Notes: a model not told the origin generated them from the letters alone. Positions 1-6,377 are shown, counted from the stretch's first letter. The stretch is 6,377 nt of DNA from Gemmatimonadaceae bacterium (GCA_019689955.1 JADGGM010000196.1:1-6377); one strand, 5' to 3'. Program-made: numbers and translations.

Positions 1-876
1 CCCTATACGCAGTGGACACAGGCGCAGTGCTCGATGACCGTGCGGGATCAGACGGGGAGTGCCTCAGGGTGGGCGGGGCTCTCGAGCTACGACTGGCGCA
101 CGATCGACGCCAAGGTGCTCGCGGAGCGGGCGCTGGAGAAGGCGCTGGCGGCGCGGAACCCGGTGACCTTGGAGCCGGGGCGCTACACGGTGATCCTCGA
201 GCCCCAAGCGGTGGCCGACCTCCTGGAGATCCTCGTGCGCGCCATGTGGCGGCTTACACCGGAGAACGGTGATCCCAGCCCCTGGCGGCTGGCGCGGGAC
301 GAGGTGCTTCAGCTCTGGCGGACGAAGCTGGGGCTCAAGGTGGTCGATGAGCGGGTGACGATCAGTCATGACCCGGCGGATCCGGAGCTGGGCATTCTGC
401 CCGAGCCAGGGATGCCGCCGGTGACTTGGATCGACCATGGGGTCCTGACCGCCCTCTCCTACGATCGGGAGTACGCGCTGGCCAAGCTCAACCGGAACGA
501 GCCGGTGCGGGGGATGGTGGGTTACCGGATGAGCGGGGGCGACACGTCCGTCGAGGAGATGATCCGGACCACCAAGCGCGGGCTCCTGGTCACGCGGTTC
601 TCGAACGTGCGGCCGCTCTATCGCGAGAGCCTACTCTCGACGGGGCTGACGCGGGACGGGTTGTGGCTCGTTGAGAATGGGCAGATCACGAAGGCGGTGA
701 AGAACTTCCGCTTCACCGAGTCGCCGTTGTTTGTCTTGAACAGTCTGGAGCAGCTCGGGCCGCCGGTCAGGGTCTTCCGGCCGACCAAACAACCCGGCGG
801 TACGCTCACGCCGGCGATCGTGCCGCCGCTCAAGGCCAGGGACTTCAGCTTCACCTCCACCAGCGATGCGATCTAA
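1..876 (+). CDS. TldD/PmbA family protein, PmbA/TldE-like subunit (5' end missing)
   Basis: The frame is open from base 1 with no stop, so this is the C-terminal 291 residues of a longer protein; family members are usually about 440-550 residues. The ATG at 34 lies inside a conserved-looking stretch (CSMTVRD) and is not the true start. Family features, numbered from that internal Met, are the GRYTVILEPQAV strand near 49-60, RGLLVTRFSNVRPL near 182-195, and the C-terminal block LSTGLTRDGLWLVENGQITK followed by NFRFTESPLFVLNSLEQLG near 201-242. In TldD the HExxxH zinc helix follows the 'ILEP' strand; here that segment reads ADLLEILVRAMWRL with no HExxxH, which points to the non-catalytic PmbA/TldE type. 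Known TldD/TldE pairs form cytoplasmic metalloprotease heterodimers that trim peptides such as microcin B17 and CcdA. The stop overlaps the next gene by 11 bases. A TldD partner upstream is inferred, not seen. Confidence 0.88.
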   Translation, partial: PYTQWTQAQCSMTVRDQTGSASGWAGLSSYDWRTIDAKVLAERALEKALAARNPVTLEPGRYTVILEPQAVADLLEILVRAMWRLTPENGDPSPWRLARDEVLQLWRTKLGLKVVDERVTISHDPADPELGILPEPGMPPVTWIDHGVLTALSYDREYALAKLNRNEPVRGMVGYRMSGGDTSVEEMIRTTKRGLLVTRFSNVRPLYRESLLSTGLTRDGLWLVENGQITKAVKNFRFTESPLFVLNSLEQLGPPVRVFRPTKQPGGTLTPAIVPPLKARDFSFTSTSDAI

Positions 877-2392
877 CGCCATGCGATTCCAGAGAGAGGA
901 CCTGCGGTCTGGGCGGAGGCGCGCCGGGCTATCCGATCTGCTCGGGCGTGCTGTCCCGGCCGTGCTGGCTGGGGGTGTGCTGCTGGGCGCGAGCCTGGTG
1001 CTGACGGTGGCTGAGGCCCCGGCCCAGACGCGCTTTGCCTGGCCGGACACGGCGGTCGACGTCACTCAGTACCGGCACCCGGATCAATGTGTGGCGGCGG
1101 TCACGCGCCTCCAGCGCCTGATCGAGTTTCCGCCGAAGCGGGCGGTCAACCCGGACACCATGCCCTGGGACCCGGAGGAGCGCCTCCGGCCGCTGCCGGC
1201 GCCGGTGGTGGCGACGGCCGAGCGCTGTGCAGCACGCTGGAGTGCGGCCACGGCTCCGCTCACGGAATTTGCCCCGCTCGTCACGCTCTACCTCGCCGCC
1301 AACCGCGACGCCGACGCCGCTACACTCCTCACCCGGCGCGTGGCCGCGGTCGAGCCGAAGCGGGGCGAGGCGGAACGGACGGCCGTCATCGACTCGGTGG
1401 TCCAGATCTACCTGGACGCCCAGCCCGTGCGCCTGGCGGCGGCGGAGTCGCTCCTGACCGAGCGGGCCCGGCACAAGACCGACCGGATCGAGCGTCTGAA
1501 GATCTATGCCGAGCTCATGAGGCAAGCGGCGAACGTCCTCGACACGGCGCGCCTGCGGCGGGCGGCCCAGCAGGTGGTGGTGATCGCCGACTCGCTCACC
1601 CCCGCCGAGCGCGAGTCGGAGGCGTTCTCAGGCCTGGCGCAGGCCGTGTATGGCGCTTGGCACTTTGCGGTGGGCGAGCGGGTGCTACTCGACAGCCTGC
1701 GGCAGAGCACGGCGGCCTACGTGGGGCTCGTGCGCGCGATGTGGGCGAAGGTCACCGGGCAGCGTCCGGACGCGTTGGAGCTGCCGATTGGGGAGAAGGC
1801 GGCGCCGCTCAGCGCTGATTTCTGGTTCCCCCAAGACAGCGCGCGCGGGCCGCGGCCGACGCCCGGCCGCGTCGCCCTGGTCGGCTTCCTCGATCGCATT
1901 CAGTGCGTCGATCTCCCTAACGACCCGACCTTCGCCTCCGACGCGAAGCGCGACGAGCGTTGCTGGCAGTGGGGGGTGAACCTGCGCCGGCTGGCCGAGC
2001 GCTTCCCTGAGCTCGAGATCACGGTCGCCTCCCAGACGCACGGCTACTTCCTCTACGCTCCGCCCCTCGCGCCGGCCGAGGAGGCGGCCGACATCGCGCG
2101 CTGGGTGGCCGGGCACGGCATCCCGGGCACACTCATGGTGACATCCACGCCCTTCTGGCACCTCGAGGCCCCGGACGGCCGACGTATCGATAAACCGGAC
2201 TCGAACGTGACACACTACAGCTTCGGCAAGAGCTGGGGGGCGAAGGGGAGCCTGTACCTCGTCGATCAGGACGGGGTGATTGTGGAGGCGACTGGTATCG
2301 GGTTATCGGGGCCCGATTTCGACGAGCTGAGCCGGAAGGTTGACATCCTGCTGCACCGTAATGCTGGAGGGGCCTCCCGTGCCGCGCGCTAG
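866..2392 (+). CDS. Exported protein with helical middle and degenerate thioredoxin-like C-terminal domain
   Basis: The 508-residue product starts with a basic segment (RSGRRRAG) and a hydrophobic stretch at about 29-48 (VPAVLAGGVLLGASLVLTVA), followed by an APAQ-T site near 51-55. This looks like a signal peptide or membrane anchor; RRRAGL is only a weak twin-arginine match. Residues about 115-300 are Ala/Leu/Arg-rich helices, possibly TPR-like. Residues about 334-495 resemble a TlpA/AhpC-type thioredoxin fold: GRVALVGFL strand, LRRLAERFPELEITVAS helix-strand, WVAGHGIPGTLMV, and GSLYLVDQDGVIVEATG (the 'fliDxdGxiv' strand). The redox CXXC is absent. Cys366 begins the first helix as CWQW, Cys347 lies 19 residues earlier, and the usual cis-proline before the LYLVD strand is Gly/Ser. 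A thiol-disulfide role is therefore uncertain; a binding or scaffold role is possible. Neither ATG 866 (overlaps the upstream stop by 11 bases) nor ATG 881 (4 bases after it) has a good Shine-Dalgarno, so coupling to the upstream gene is likely. The stop overlaps the M16 gene. Confidence 0.82.
   Translation: MRSNAMRFQREDLRSGRRRAGLSDLLGRAVPAVLAGGVLLGASLVLTVAEAPAQTRFAWPDTAVDVTQYRHPDQCVAAVTRLQRLIEFPPKRAVNPDTMPWDPEERLRPLPAPVVATAERCAARWSAATAPLTEFAPLVTLYLAANRDADAATLLTRRVAAVEPKRGEAERTAVIDSVVQIYLDAQPVRLAAAESLLTERARHKTDRIERLKIYAELMRQAANVLDTARLRRAAQQVVVIADSLTPAERESEAFSGLAQAVYGAWHFAVGERVLLDSLRQSTAAYVGLVRAMWAKVTGQRPDALELPIGEKAAPLSADFWFPQDSARGPRPTPGRVALVGFLDRIQCVDLPNDPTFASDAKRDERCWQWGVNLRRLAERFPELEITVASQTHGYFLYAPPLAPAEEAADIARWVAGHGIPGTLMVTSTPFWHLEAPDGRRIDKPDSNVTHYSFGKSWGAKGSLYLVDQDGVIVEATGIGLSGPDFDELSRKVDILLHRNAGGASRAAR
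2366..2372 (+). promoter_or_regulatory. Ribosome binding site that decides the M16 peptidase start
   Basis: GGAGGGG lies 6 bases before GTG 2379, an ideal Shine-Dalgarno spacing. The other possible starts, TTG 2340, ATG 2361 and ATG 2400, have no comparable site. The adjoining CCTCC (2373-2377) could pair with it in a small 4-bp hairpin (GGAG/CTCC), but the site is inside the upstream coding sequence, so translating ribosomes would open it. Confidence 0.6.
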
Positions 2393-5300
2393 CCATTGGA
2401 TGTTGCGAGTCGGAGCGCGACGCCTCGGTCCGGCAGCGCTCGGGGCCGCCCTCCTCGTCGCCGCCAGCGCGGCTGTCGCGAGCCCGAGCTGGCTTGGCGC
2501 GCGGTCAGCGCGCACACGCCTCCCGCACACGAGCTCCGTCGCGGTGCCGGAGCCAGCCCGCCCTCTCGCGGGGCCGGCCTCTGGGGCGGTGACCGGCGAT
2601 GCGCTGCAGGATCCGGCGCTCACCGTGGGCACGCTCCCGAATGGGCTGCGGTACTACATGCGCGTCAACAAAGCGCCGGCTCACCGGGTGGAGTTCCGGC
2701 TCGCCGTCAACGCCGGCTCGCTCCAGGAAGACGACGACCAGCGGGGCTTCGCCCACTTCCTGGAGCACATGGCCTTCAACGGCACGACGCACTTCCCGCA
2801 CAACTCGCTCATCGACTTCCTCGAGACGAGCGGGATGCGTTTCGGCGCCGACTTGAACGCCGCCACCTCCTACGACGAGACCGTCTACCTGATGACGCTG
2901 CCGAGCGACGATCCCACGATCCTCGGCAAGGGACTGGACGCGCTCGCCGACTGGGCCGGTGGCGGGATCACGGTCGATTCGAGCGAAGTCGTGGCCGAGC
3001 GCGGGGTGGTCATGGGCGAGTGGCGGCTGCGCGATCTCGTGGACACGGTCACGCGGAACTACCGCGCGCACGACGACTCGCTCTGGTTCGGGGAGTCGCG
3101 CTACCGGGTGCGCTCCCCGATCGGCGACACGGCGCTGTTGACCACCGCGCAGCCGGGCCCCATCCGGCGCTTCTACCGCGACTGGTATCGGCCGGACCTC
3201 ATGGCCGTGGTCGTCGTAGGGGATTTTGACCGGCAGCAAATGCTCCGGGAGATCACGCGCCGCTTCGGGGCGATCCCGGCGCGAGAGCACTTGCGGCCGC
3301 GCGTCACGCCCCTGCTCCCCTCGGCCAGCGAGCCGGTGGTGGATGTGTACCGAGGGCCGGTGACACCCTCGATCGAGGTACTCTGGCCAGCGTTGCCGCA
3401 GCCGGCTACGGTGCGGGCGGCGCTCACGCAGCGGCTGGTGCAGGAGCTCCTCTGGCGGCACCTGAACGAGCGGCTGCTCGCGATTCGCCAGCAGCCCTCG
3501 CGGCCCTTCATCACTGCTTCAACTGAGCGAGACCGCCTGGTGCGCCCGCTGAATCTGGTGGGAGTGAGTCTCGTCACCTGGCCGGACAGCCTGGAGCGGG
3601 GGCTCGCGGCCGTGCTCACGGAGATCCAGCGCATCGCCCAGCACGGCGTGCCCAAGGCGACGCTGGAGCGCGAGAAGACGGCCCTCCTGCGCCAGCTCGA
3701 GGGGGCCGCCACGAGTGCCCTCGCCCGGCCGTCGGCGGCCTATGCCGAGGAGTATGTCGAGCACTTCCTCACCGGGGAGGGCCTGCTCCTGAGCCCTCAG
3801 CAGGAGCTCGTCCTCGCTCGCACGCTGCTCCCTACGATCACGCCGGAAGTCCTGGCCCAAGCGGCGCGCACGCTCTGGCAGACGCGGGCCGGGGAGCGGA
3901 TTCTCGTCCGGCTCCCGCGCTTCAGCCACGTGCGGCCCCCCACGCGGGAGCGCATCCTGGCGTTGCTCGACTCCGTGGAGCGCACGCCGCTCCCGAGCGA
4001 GCCGACGCAGACGGTGGCGGCGAGCCCCCTGCTCGAGCGGCTCCCCACGCCGGGGCGGATCGTCGGCGAGCGGCAGTACCAGCGGGCCGGGGTCACCGAG
4101 TGGACGCTCTCGAACGGAGCACGGGTGCTCCTCAAGTCCACATCGAACGACCCGGATGAGGTCCTGCTCACGGCCTGGAGCCCGGGCGGGTTCTCGCGCA
4201 TGCCCGACTCGCTCTTCTTGAGCCCCGGGCGCATGGTGGCCAAGCTCATGACCGAAGCGGCGGGCCTGGGGCAGCACGATCGCACCGCGCTCCAGCAGCA
4301 GCTTGCGACTACCGGGCTCAAGCCGATCCGGGTCGACATCGGCTACGCCGACGAGGCGGTCGACCTCGCGGGCTCGCCCAAGGACTTGGAGACCTTGTTC
4401 CAGCTCCTCTATCTCCAGTTCACGGCCCCGACGCTCGACACCGCGGCCGTGCGCAGTTGGGCGAGCCTGGCCAAGTACCAGGGCAACGGGGCGACGCTCG
4501 AGGACGAGATCGATCAGATCTTCGCGCGCGGGGAGCCGCGGCTCTGGCCGGTCTCGACGCAGTTGGCTGAGCTGGTGCGGCCGGAGCAAGCGCTGGCGGC
4601 GTACAAGGACCGGTTCGGGAACGCGGCGGACTTCACCTTCTTCCTCGTGGGGGCGCTCACGCGAGAGCAGGCGCGGCCGTTGGTGGAGCGCTATCTGGCG
4701 AGCCTGCCGGCGACGGGCGCACACGAGACGGCGAAGCCGCTCGAGGTGAAGCCGTTCCTGCCCAAGATCGACAACACGAACCGGGTGCTCGAGCTCCCGA
4801 AGGCGCAGACGCTGGTGGTCTTCGACGGGCCGTTCCCGGCCGAGCCCGCGGAGTACCTGCGCGCGCGTCAAGAGCTCGATCTTCTGCTCACCGTGCTCCA
4901 AGACCGCGTGCGTACCCGGATTCGCGAGGAGCTGGCGGGGGACTATAGCCCGCAGGTCTTAGGCTACACGTATCTCCTGCCGGAAGCGGGGCAGTCCTCG
5001 GAGCGCTACCGGGTGCTGGGCGGGTTCATGTCGGCGCCGGAGCGGATGCGCGCGCTGTGGAAGGAGTTCCAGGGGATCCTGGACTCGCTACGGACCAACG
5101 GGCCGCGGCCGGATGAGCTCGCGCGCGCCGCGACGATCGAGCGGCGGCAACACGAGACGGCGCTCCAGGAGAACGCGTACTGGCTCAACGCCCTCAAGCT
5201 GTACAACCGCCTGGGTATCCCGCTGGACCAGATCATCGCGCCGTACGGGAAGGCGCCCGTCACGCCGAAGGAGCTCCAGCTCGCTGCCCAGCGCTATCTA

Positions 5301-5423
5301 CCGAACGACGTCTACGTCCACGTGACGAGCATGCCCAAGGACAGCACGCTCTACATCCGAGCTGATAGTGTAGCCCCTCCCAGCTCCTCGGCCCCGCGGT
5401 CCACGTTGCAAAGCATTCGATGA
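2379..5423 (+). CDS. Secreted M16 family zinc metallopeptidase (PqqL/pitrilysin-like, two-half chain)
   Basis: GTG 2379 is chosen because of the GGAGGGG site; it gives 1014 residues with a clean signal peptide (basic start, hydrophobic core about 18-33, AVA-S cleavage site at 34/35). ATG 2361 or 2400 would change only the N-terminal end. The catalytic M16 domain starts near 80 (LTVGTLPNGLRYYMRVN). Zinc and catalytic residues are intact: HFLEH with His126, Glu129 and His130, then the third ligand Glu207 in VVAERG, exactly 76 residues after His130, matching the HxxEH-x76-E signature. The first M16_C-type domain covers about 240-420. A second, non-catalytic M16 half runs from about 573 to 990, with the IREELAGDYSP block carrying the Arg849/Tyr856 pair typical of the non-catalytic half. 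Sequence style around HMAFNGTTHFP and FGADLNAATSYDETVY is closest to PqqL-type proteases. It should act in the periplasm or outside the cell, cutting peptides enclosed between the two halves. It overlaps the upstream stop by 14 bases. Substrate unknown; in E. coli PqqL is linked to the uptake of iron-binding proteins. Confidence 0.93.
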   Translation: MPRASHWMLRVGARRLGPAALGAALLVAASAAVASPSWLGARSARTRLPHTSSVAVPEPARPLAGPASGAVTGDALQDPALTVGTLPNGLRYYMRVNKAPAHRVEFRLAVNAGSLQEDDDQRGFAHFLEHMAFNGTTHFPHNSLIDFLETSGMRFGADLNAATSYDETVYLMTLPSDDPTILGKGLDALADWAGGGITVDSSEVVAERGVVMGEWRLRDLVDTVTRNYRAHDDSLWFGESRYRVRSPIGDTALLTTAQPGPIRRFYRDWYRPDLMAVVVVGDFDRQQMLREITRRFGAIPAREHLRPRVTPLLPSASEPVVDVYRGPVTPSIEVLWPALPQPATVRAALTQRLVQELLWRHLNERLLAIRQQPSRPFITASTERDRLVRPLNLVGVSLVTWPDSLERGLAAVLTEIQRIAQHGVPKATLEREKTALLRQLEGAATSALARPSAAYAEEYVEHFLTGEGLLLSPQQELVLARTLLPTITPEVLAQAARTLWQTRAGERILVRLPRFSHVRPPTRERILALLDSVERTPLPSEPTQTVAASPLLERLPTPGRIVGERQYQRAGVTEWTLSNGARVLLKSTSNDPDEVLLTAWSPGGFSRMPDSLFLSPGRMVAKLMTEAAGLGQHDRTALQQQLATTGLKPIRVDIGYADEAVDLAGSPKDLETLFQLLYLQFTAPTLDTAAVRSWASLAKYQGNGATLEDEIDQIFARGEPRLWPVSTQLAELVRPEQALAAYKDRFGNAADFTFFLVGALTREQARPLVERYLASLPATGAHETAKPLEVKPFLPKIDNTNRVLELPKAQTLVVFDGPFPAEPAEYLRARQELDLLLTVLQDRVRTRIREELAGDYSPQVLGYTYLLPEAGQSSERYRVLGGFMSAPERMRALWKEFQGILDSLRTNGPRPDELARAATIERRQHETALQENAYWLNALKLYNRLGIPLDQIIAPYGKAPVTPKELQLAAQRYLPNDVYVHVTSMPKDSTLYIRADSVAPPSSSAPRSTLQSIR

Positions 5424-5440
5424 CCATCCAGTGACGGCCA

Positions 5441-5475
5441 GCGGTCCGGTTGGGGAGTCTTCTCGACCGGGCCGC
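5441..5475 (+). terminator. GC-rich hairpin after the M16 gene, possible terminator
   Basis: GCGGTCCGGT (5441-5450) pairs with ACCGGGCCGC (5466-5475) over 10 bp with a single G-U wobble, leaving a 15-base loop that can itself form GAG/CTC. It begins 18 bases after the peptidase stop. There is no following T tract, so this is not a textbook intrinsic terminator; it may slow polymerase, protect the 3' end of the mRNA, or terminate without a U tail as proposed in some GC-rich bacteria. Confidence 0.45.
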
Positions 5476-5528
5476 GCCGCGGAGCCGCGTCCACGCACCC
5501 CCGGCAGAGCGCGCGCGATCACGGCGAG

Positions 5529-5557
5529 TGGACGCCCATCCGGCTCAGCGGTATCTT
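5529..5557 (+). promoter_or_regulatory. Candidate sigma70-type promoter for the small-protein/nucleotidyltransferase pair
   Basis: TGGACG (5529-5534, 4/6 match to TTGACA) and TATCTT (5552-5557, 4/6 match to TATAAT) are separated by exactly 17 bases. TATCTTA is one of the few AT-containing spots in this GC-rich gap. Transcription would start near 5564, leaving a leader of about 107 bases before the ATG at 5671. Found by eye only; a GC-rich background makes partial matches possible by chance. Confidence 0.42.
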
Positions 5558-5656
5558 ACGCACGCCCCGTGCATCCCGGGCAGATCGCCATCGGACGCCG
5601 CGTCGCTCAGCGCGCCGCATCGCTTGGCTCGGTCGCACGCGCCGATGGTAGGTTCC

Positions 5657-5665
5657 AAGGGAGGT
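5657..5665 (+). promoter_or_regulatory. Strong ribosome binding site for the small gene at 5671
   Basis: AAGGGAGGT places its GGAGG core (5660-5664) 6 bases before ATG 5671. It fixes the start of the small gene and argues against reading the same open frame from ATG-less upstream sequence (the frame is open from 5431). Confidence 0.7.
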
Positions 5666-5670
5666 CGAGG

Positions 5671-5886
5671 ATGACGCTGCGTATCGATCGTGGGCAAATG
5701 CGTGTGCGCGTGCTGCGGCAACGGGACGACGTCGAGGGGAGCGATGCCGCGGAGCTCACGCCGAGTGAGCGTGTGGCCATGATGTGGCAGCTGGCGCGGG
5801 ATGCGTGGACCTTCTTGGGGGAGCCGGGCCGTGCTGAATCCCGACTTCAGAGACATGTTGTGCGCATTCAACGCCGAGCGCGTTGA
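5671..5886 (+). CDS. Small protein of unknown function, partner of the nucleotidyltransferase
   Basis: The product has 71 residues, starts at ATG behind a very good Shine-Dalgarno, and has no signal peptide or membrane segment. Visible features are an N-terminal segment MTLRIDRGQM, an acidic patch (DDVEGSDAAE, 19-28), then LTPSERVAMMWQLARDAWTFLG (29-50), which should be helical, and a basic tail ESRLQRHVVRIQRR (56-69). The 'TPxERxxxxWxL...RLQRHV' pattern is one I associate with short genes placed directly before LNPDFRD-type nucleotidyltransferases, though this is recollection of the pattern and not a search result. Its last 56 bases overlap the nucleotidyltransferase gene in another frame, so the two are probably made together and may interact. 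An antidote or regulatory-partner role is a guess. It is too short for a HEPN domain and shows no Rx4-6H motif. Confidence 0.72.
   Translation: MTLRIDRGQMRVRVLRQRDDVEGSDAAELTPSERVAMMWQLARDAWTFLGEPGRAESRLQRHVVRIQRRAR
5817..5823 (+). promoter_or_regulatory. Ribosome binding site inside the small gene for the nucleotidyltransferase
   Basis: GGGGGAG ends 7 bases before GTG 5831. It supports GTG 5831 over ATG 5801, which has no such site and would add ten residues (MRGPSWGSRA) that do not look like the family N-terminus. Confidence 0.58.
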
Positions 5887-6286
5887 ATATCTCGTGGTTG
5901 GGGCCTACGCCATGGCGGCCTACGGCTTCCCTCGAGCGACCGGCGATCTCGACTTCTGGATTCGACGCACACCCGAGAACGCGAATCGCGTGTTGCGGGC
6001 GCTCGCGGCTTTCGGCGCTCCGGCGGACCAGGTCACCCGTGACGAACTGCTGACGCGTGATCTGGTGATCCAGCTTGGTGTGGAGCCGAGCCGCATCGAC
6101 ATCCTGACATCGATCGACGGCGTGGAGTTCGAGGAGGCATACCCGCGGCGCACCTCCGTGCGGCTCGACGACGTCGATGTGCCCCTCCTCGGGCGCGAGG
6201 ATCTGATCCGCAACAAGCGCGCGACTGGCCGGCCCAAAGACGCCGTGGACGCTGCCGCTCTCGAGCGCTCTCCGGAGCGGTCCTGA
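5831..6286 (+). CDS. Minimal nucleotidyltransferase (Pol-beta-like fold, DUF6036/AbiEii-like group)
   Basis: The GTG start gives 151 residues beginning MLNPDFRDML, the usual opening of this small nucleotidyltransferase group. The fold is marked by VEYLVVGAYAMAAYGFPRATGDLDFWI (19-44): Gly24 of the nucleotide-binding turn and the metal-binding pair Asp39 and Asp41 of DLD. Asp90 in SRIDILT is a good candidate for the third carboxylate. The C-terminal LIRNKRATGRPKDAVDAAAL (125-144) has the conserved Lys/Arg-rich NKRATGRPKD helix. Such proteins transfer a nucleotide from NTP to an unknown target; related enzymes act as toxins (AbiEii, MenT) or antitoxins (MntA), but the role of this group is not settled. 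The gene starts inside the preceding 71-residue gene with a 56-base overlap. All expected catalytic residues are present and no truncation is apparent. The exact DUF assignment is uncertain. Confidence 0.87.
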   Translation: MLNPDFRDMLCAFNAERVEYLVVGAYAMAAYGFPRATGDLDFWIRRTPENANRVLRALAAFGAPADQVTRDELLTRDLVIQLGVEPSRIDILTSIDGVEFEEAYPRRTSVRLDDVDVPLLGREDLIRNKRATGRPKDAVDAAALERSPERS

Positions 6287-6304
6287 GTCGAGGCGTGCCA
6301 CGAT

Positions 6305-6323
6305 CGGCGGGGCCCCCTCGCCG
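6305..6323 (+). terminator. Weak hairpin after the nucleotidyltransferase gene
   Basis: CGGCG (6305-6309) pairs with CGCCG (6319-6323), extended inward by a G-U and two G-C pairs to a 3-base loop, about 8 bp in all, 18 bases after the stop. No T tract follows. The rest of 6287-6377 shows no gene; it ends in a C-rich stretch around 6350. Confidence 0.3.
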
Positions 6324-6377
6324 TTCCGATGTCGTCGTAGCTCCTCCCCCCCTCACGCCACCTCCGGCGCCGCGAAC

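Larger units (their letters stand above)
5424..5670. other. Non-coding gap separating the peptidase operon from the two-gene module
   Basis: This 247-base gap has an open frame from 5431 that runs into the small gene, but it has no ribosome binding site at 5431, and its translation is a low-complexity Arg/Ala/Pro/Ser run typical of GC-rich non-coding DNA. It holds the hairpin at 5441-5475, the candidate promoter at 5529-5557 and the ribosome binding site at 5657-5665. No repeat or attachment site was recognised. Confidence 0.6.

Noticed and set aside
2361..2399. Rare or programmed frameshift joining the thioredoxin-like gene to the M16 gene
   Set aside because: There is no slippery sequence, the M16 gene has its own ribosome binding site and signal peptide, and a simple overlap explains the arrangement.
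2505..3461. A 318-codon open frame on the - strand over the M16 catalytic domain
   Set aside because: It is antisense to the HxxEH-containing domain, shows no recognisable motif and has the composition of a shadow frame.
3519..4901. A 460-codon open frame on the - strand inside the M16 gene
   Set aside because: The + strand frame encodes a clear M16 peptidase across the whole span. The reverse translation is a Leu/Arg/Glu-rich low-complexity shadow, common in GC-rich genes.
5475..5492. Short CGCGG/CCGCG palindromes as possible operators or repeats
   Set aside because: The loop is only two bases and such runs are expected by chance in GC-rich DNA.
5431..5670. N-terminal extension of the 71-residue gene by 80 codons
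   Set aside because: There is no ribosome binding site near 5431, the translation is low complexity, and a strong Shine-Dalgarno and candidate promoter lie inside it, pointing to ATG 5671.
5671..5886. HEPN toxin partner for the nucleotidyltransferase
   Set aside because: At 71 residues it is too short for HEPN, and no Rx4-6H motif is present; the closest, RLQRH, has the wrong spacing.
5756..6301. A - strand open frame opposite the nucleotidyltransferase
   Set aside because: The + strand has the complete nucleotidyltransferase motif set. The purine-rich - strand sequence near 6350 is too far from the GTG at 6301 to serve as its ribosome binding site.

Overview
The window is GC-rich and densely packed. 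All convincing genes lie on the + strand. The gene types (PmbA/TldE-like protein, secreted thioredoxin-fold protein, secreted PqqL-like M16 peptidase, LNPDFRD-type nucleotidyltransferase) and the base composition resemble Gemmatimonadota or another GC-rich, Gram-negative-type environmental bacterium. That placement is an inference from style; there is no rRNA or marker gene to confirm it.

Region 1 (1-5423) reads as one transcription unit of three genes with overlapping ends. It holds the 3' part of a TldD/PmbA-family gene that looks like the non-catalytic PmbA/TldE type, then an exported protein with a helical middle and a degenerate thioredoxin-like C-terminal domain, then a full-length two-half M16 zinc peptidase with intact HxxEH...E zinc ligands and a signal peptide. 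The 11-14 base overlaps suggest translational coupling. Together they look like a peptide- or protein-processing group with one cytoplasmic and two exported members; the substrate is not visible. A catalytic TldD partner would be expected just upstream, outside the window.

Region 2 (5424-5670) is a 247-base non-coding gap. It has a GC-rich 10-bp hairpin 18 bases after the peptidase stop, a plausible sigma70-type promoter, and a strong ribosome binding site, so the downstream pair is probably transcribed separately.

Region 3 (5671-6286) is a compact two-gene module: a 71-residue protein of unknown function, and a 151-residue minimal nucleotidyltransferase that starts at GTG inside it (56-base overlap, different frame). 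The layout resembles toxin-antitoxin or accessory modules, but function is unproven. The last 91 bases hold no gene, only a weak hairpin.

No tRNA, rRNA, CRISPR array, insertion sequence or origin was seen. The most interesting items are the combined PmbA-like/thioredoxin-like/M16 gene group, the thioredoxin-fold protein lacking CXXC and cis-proline, and the overlapping small-protein/nucleotidyltransferase pair.
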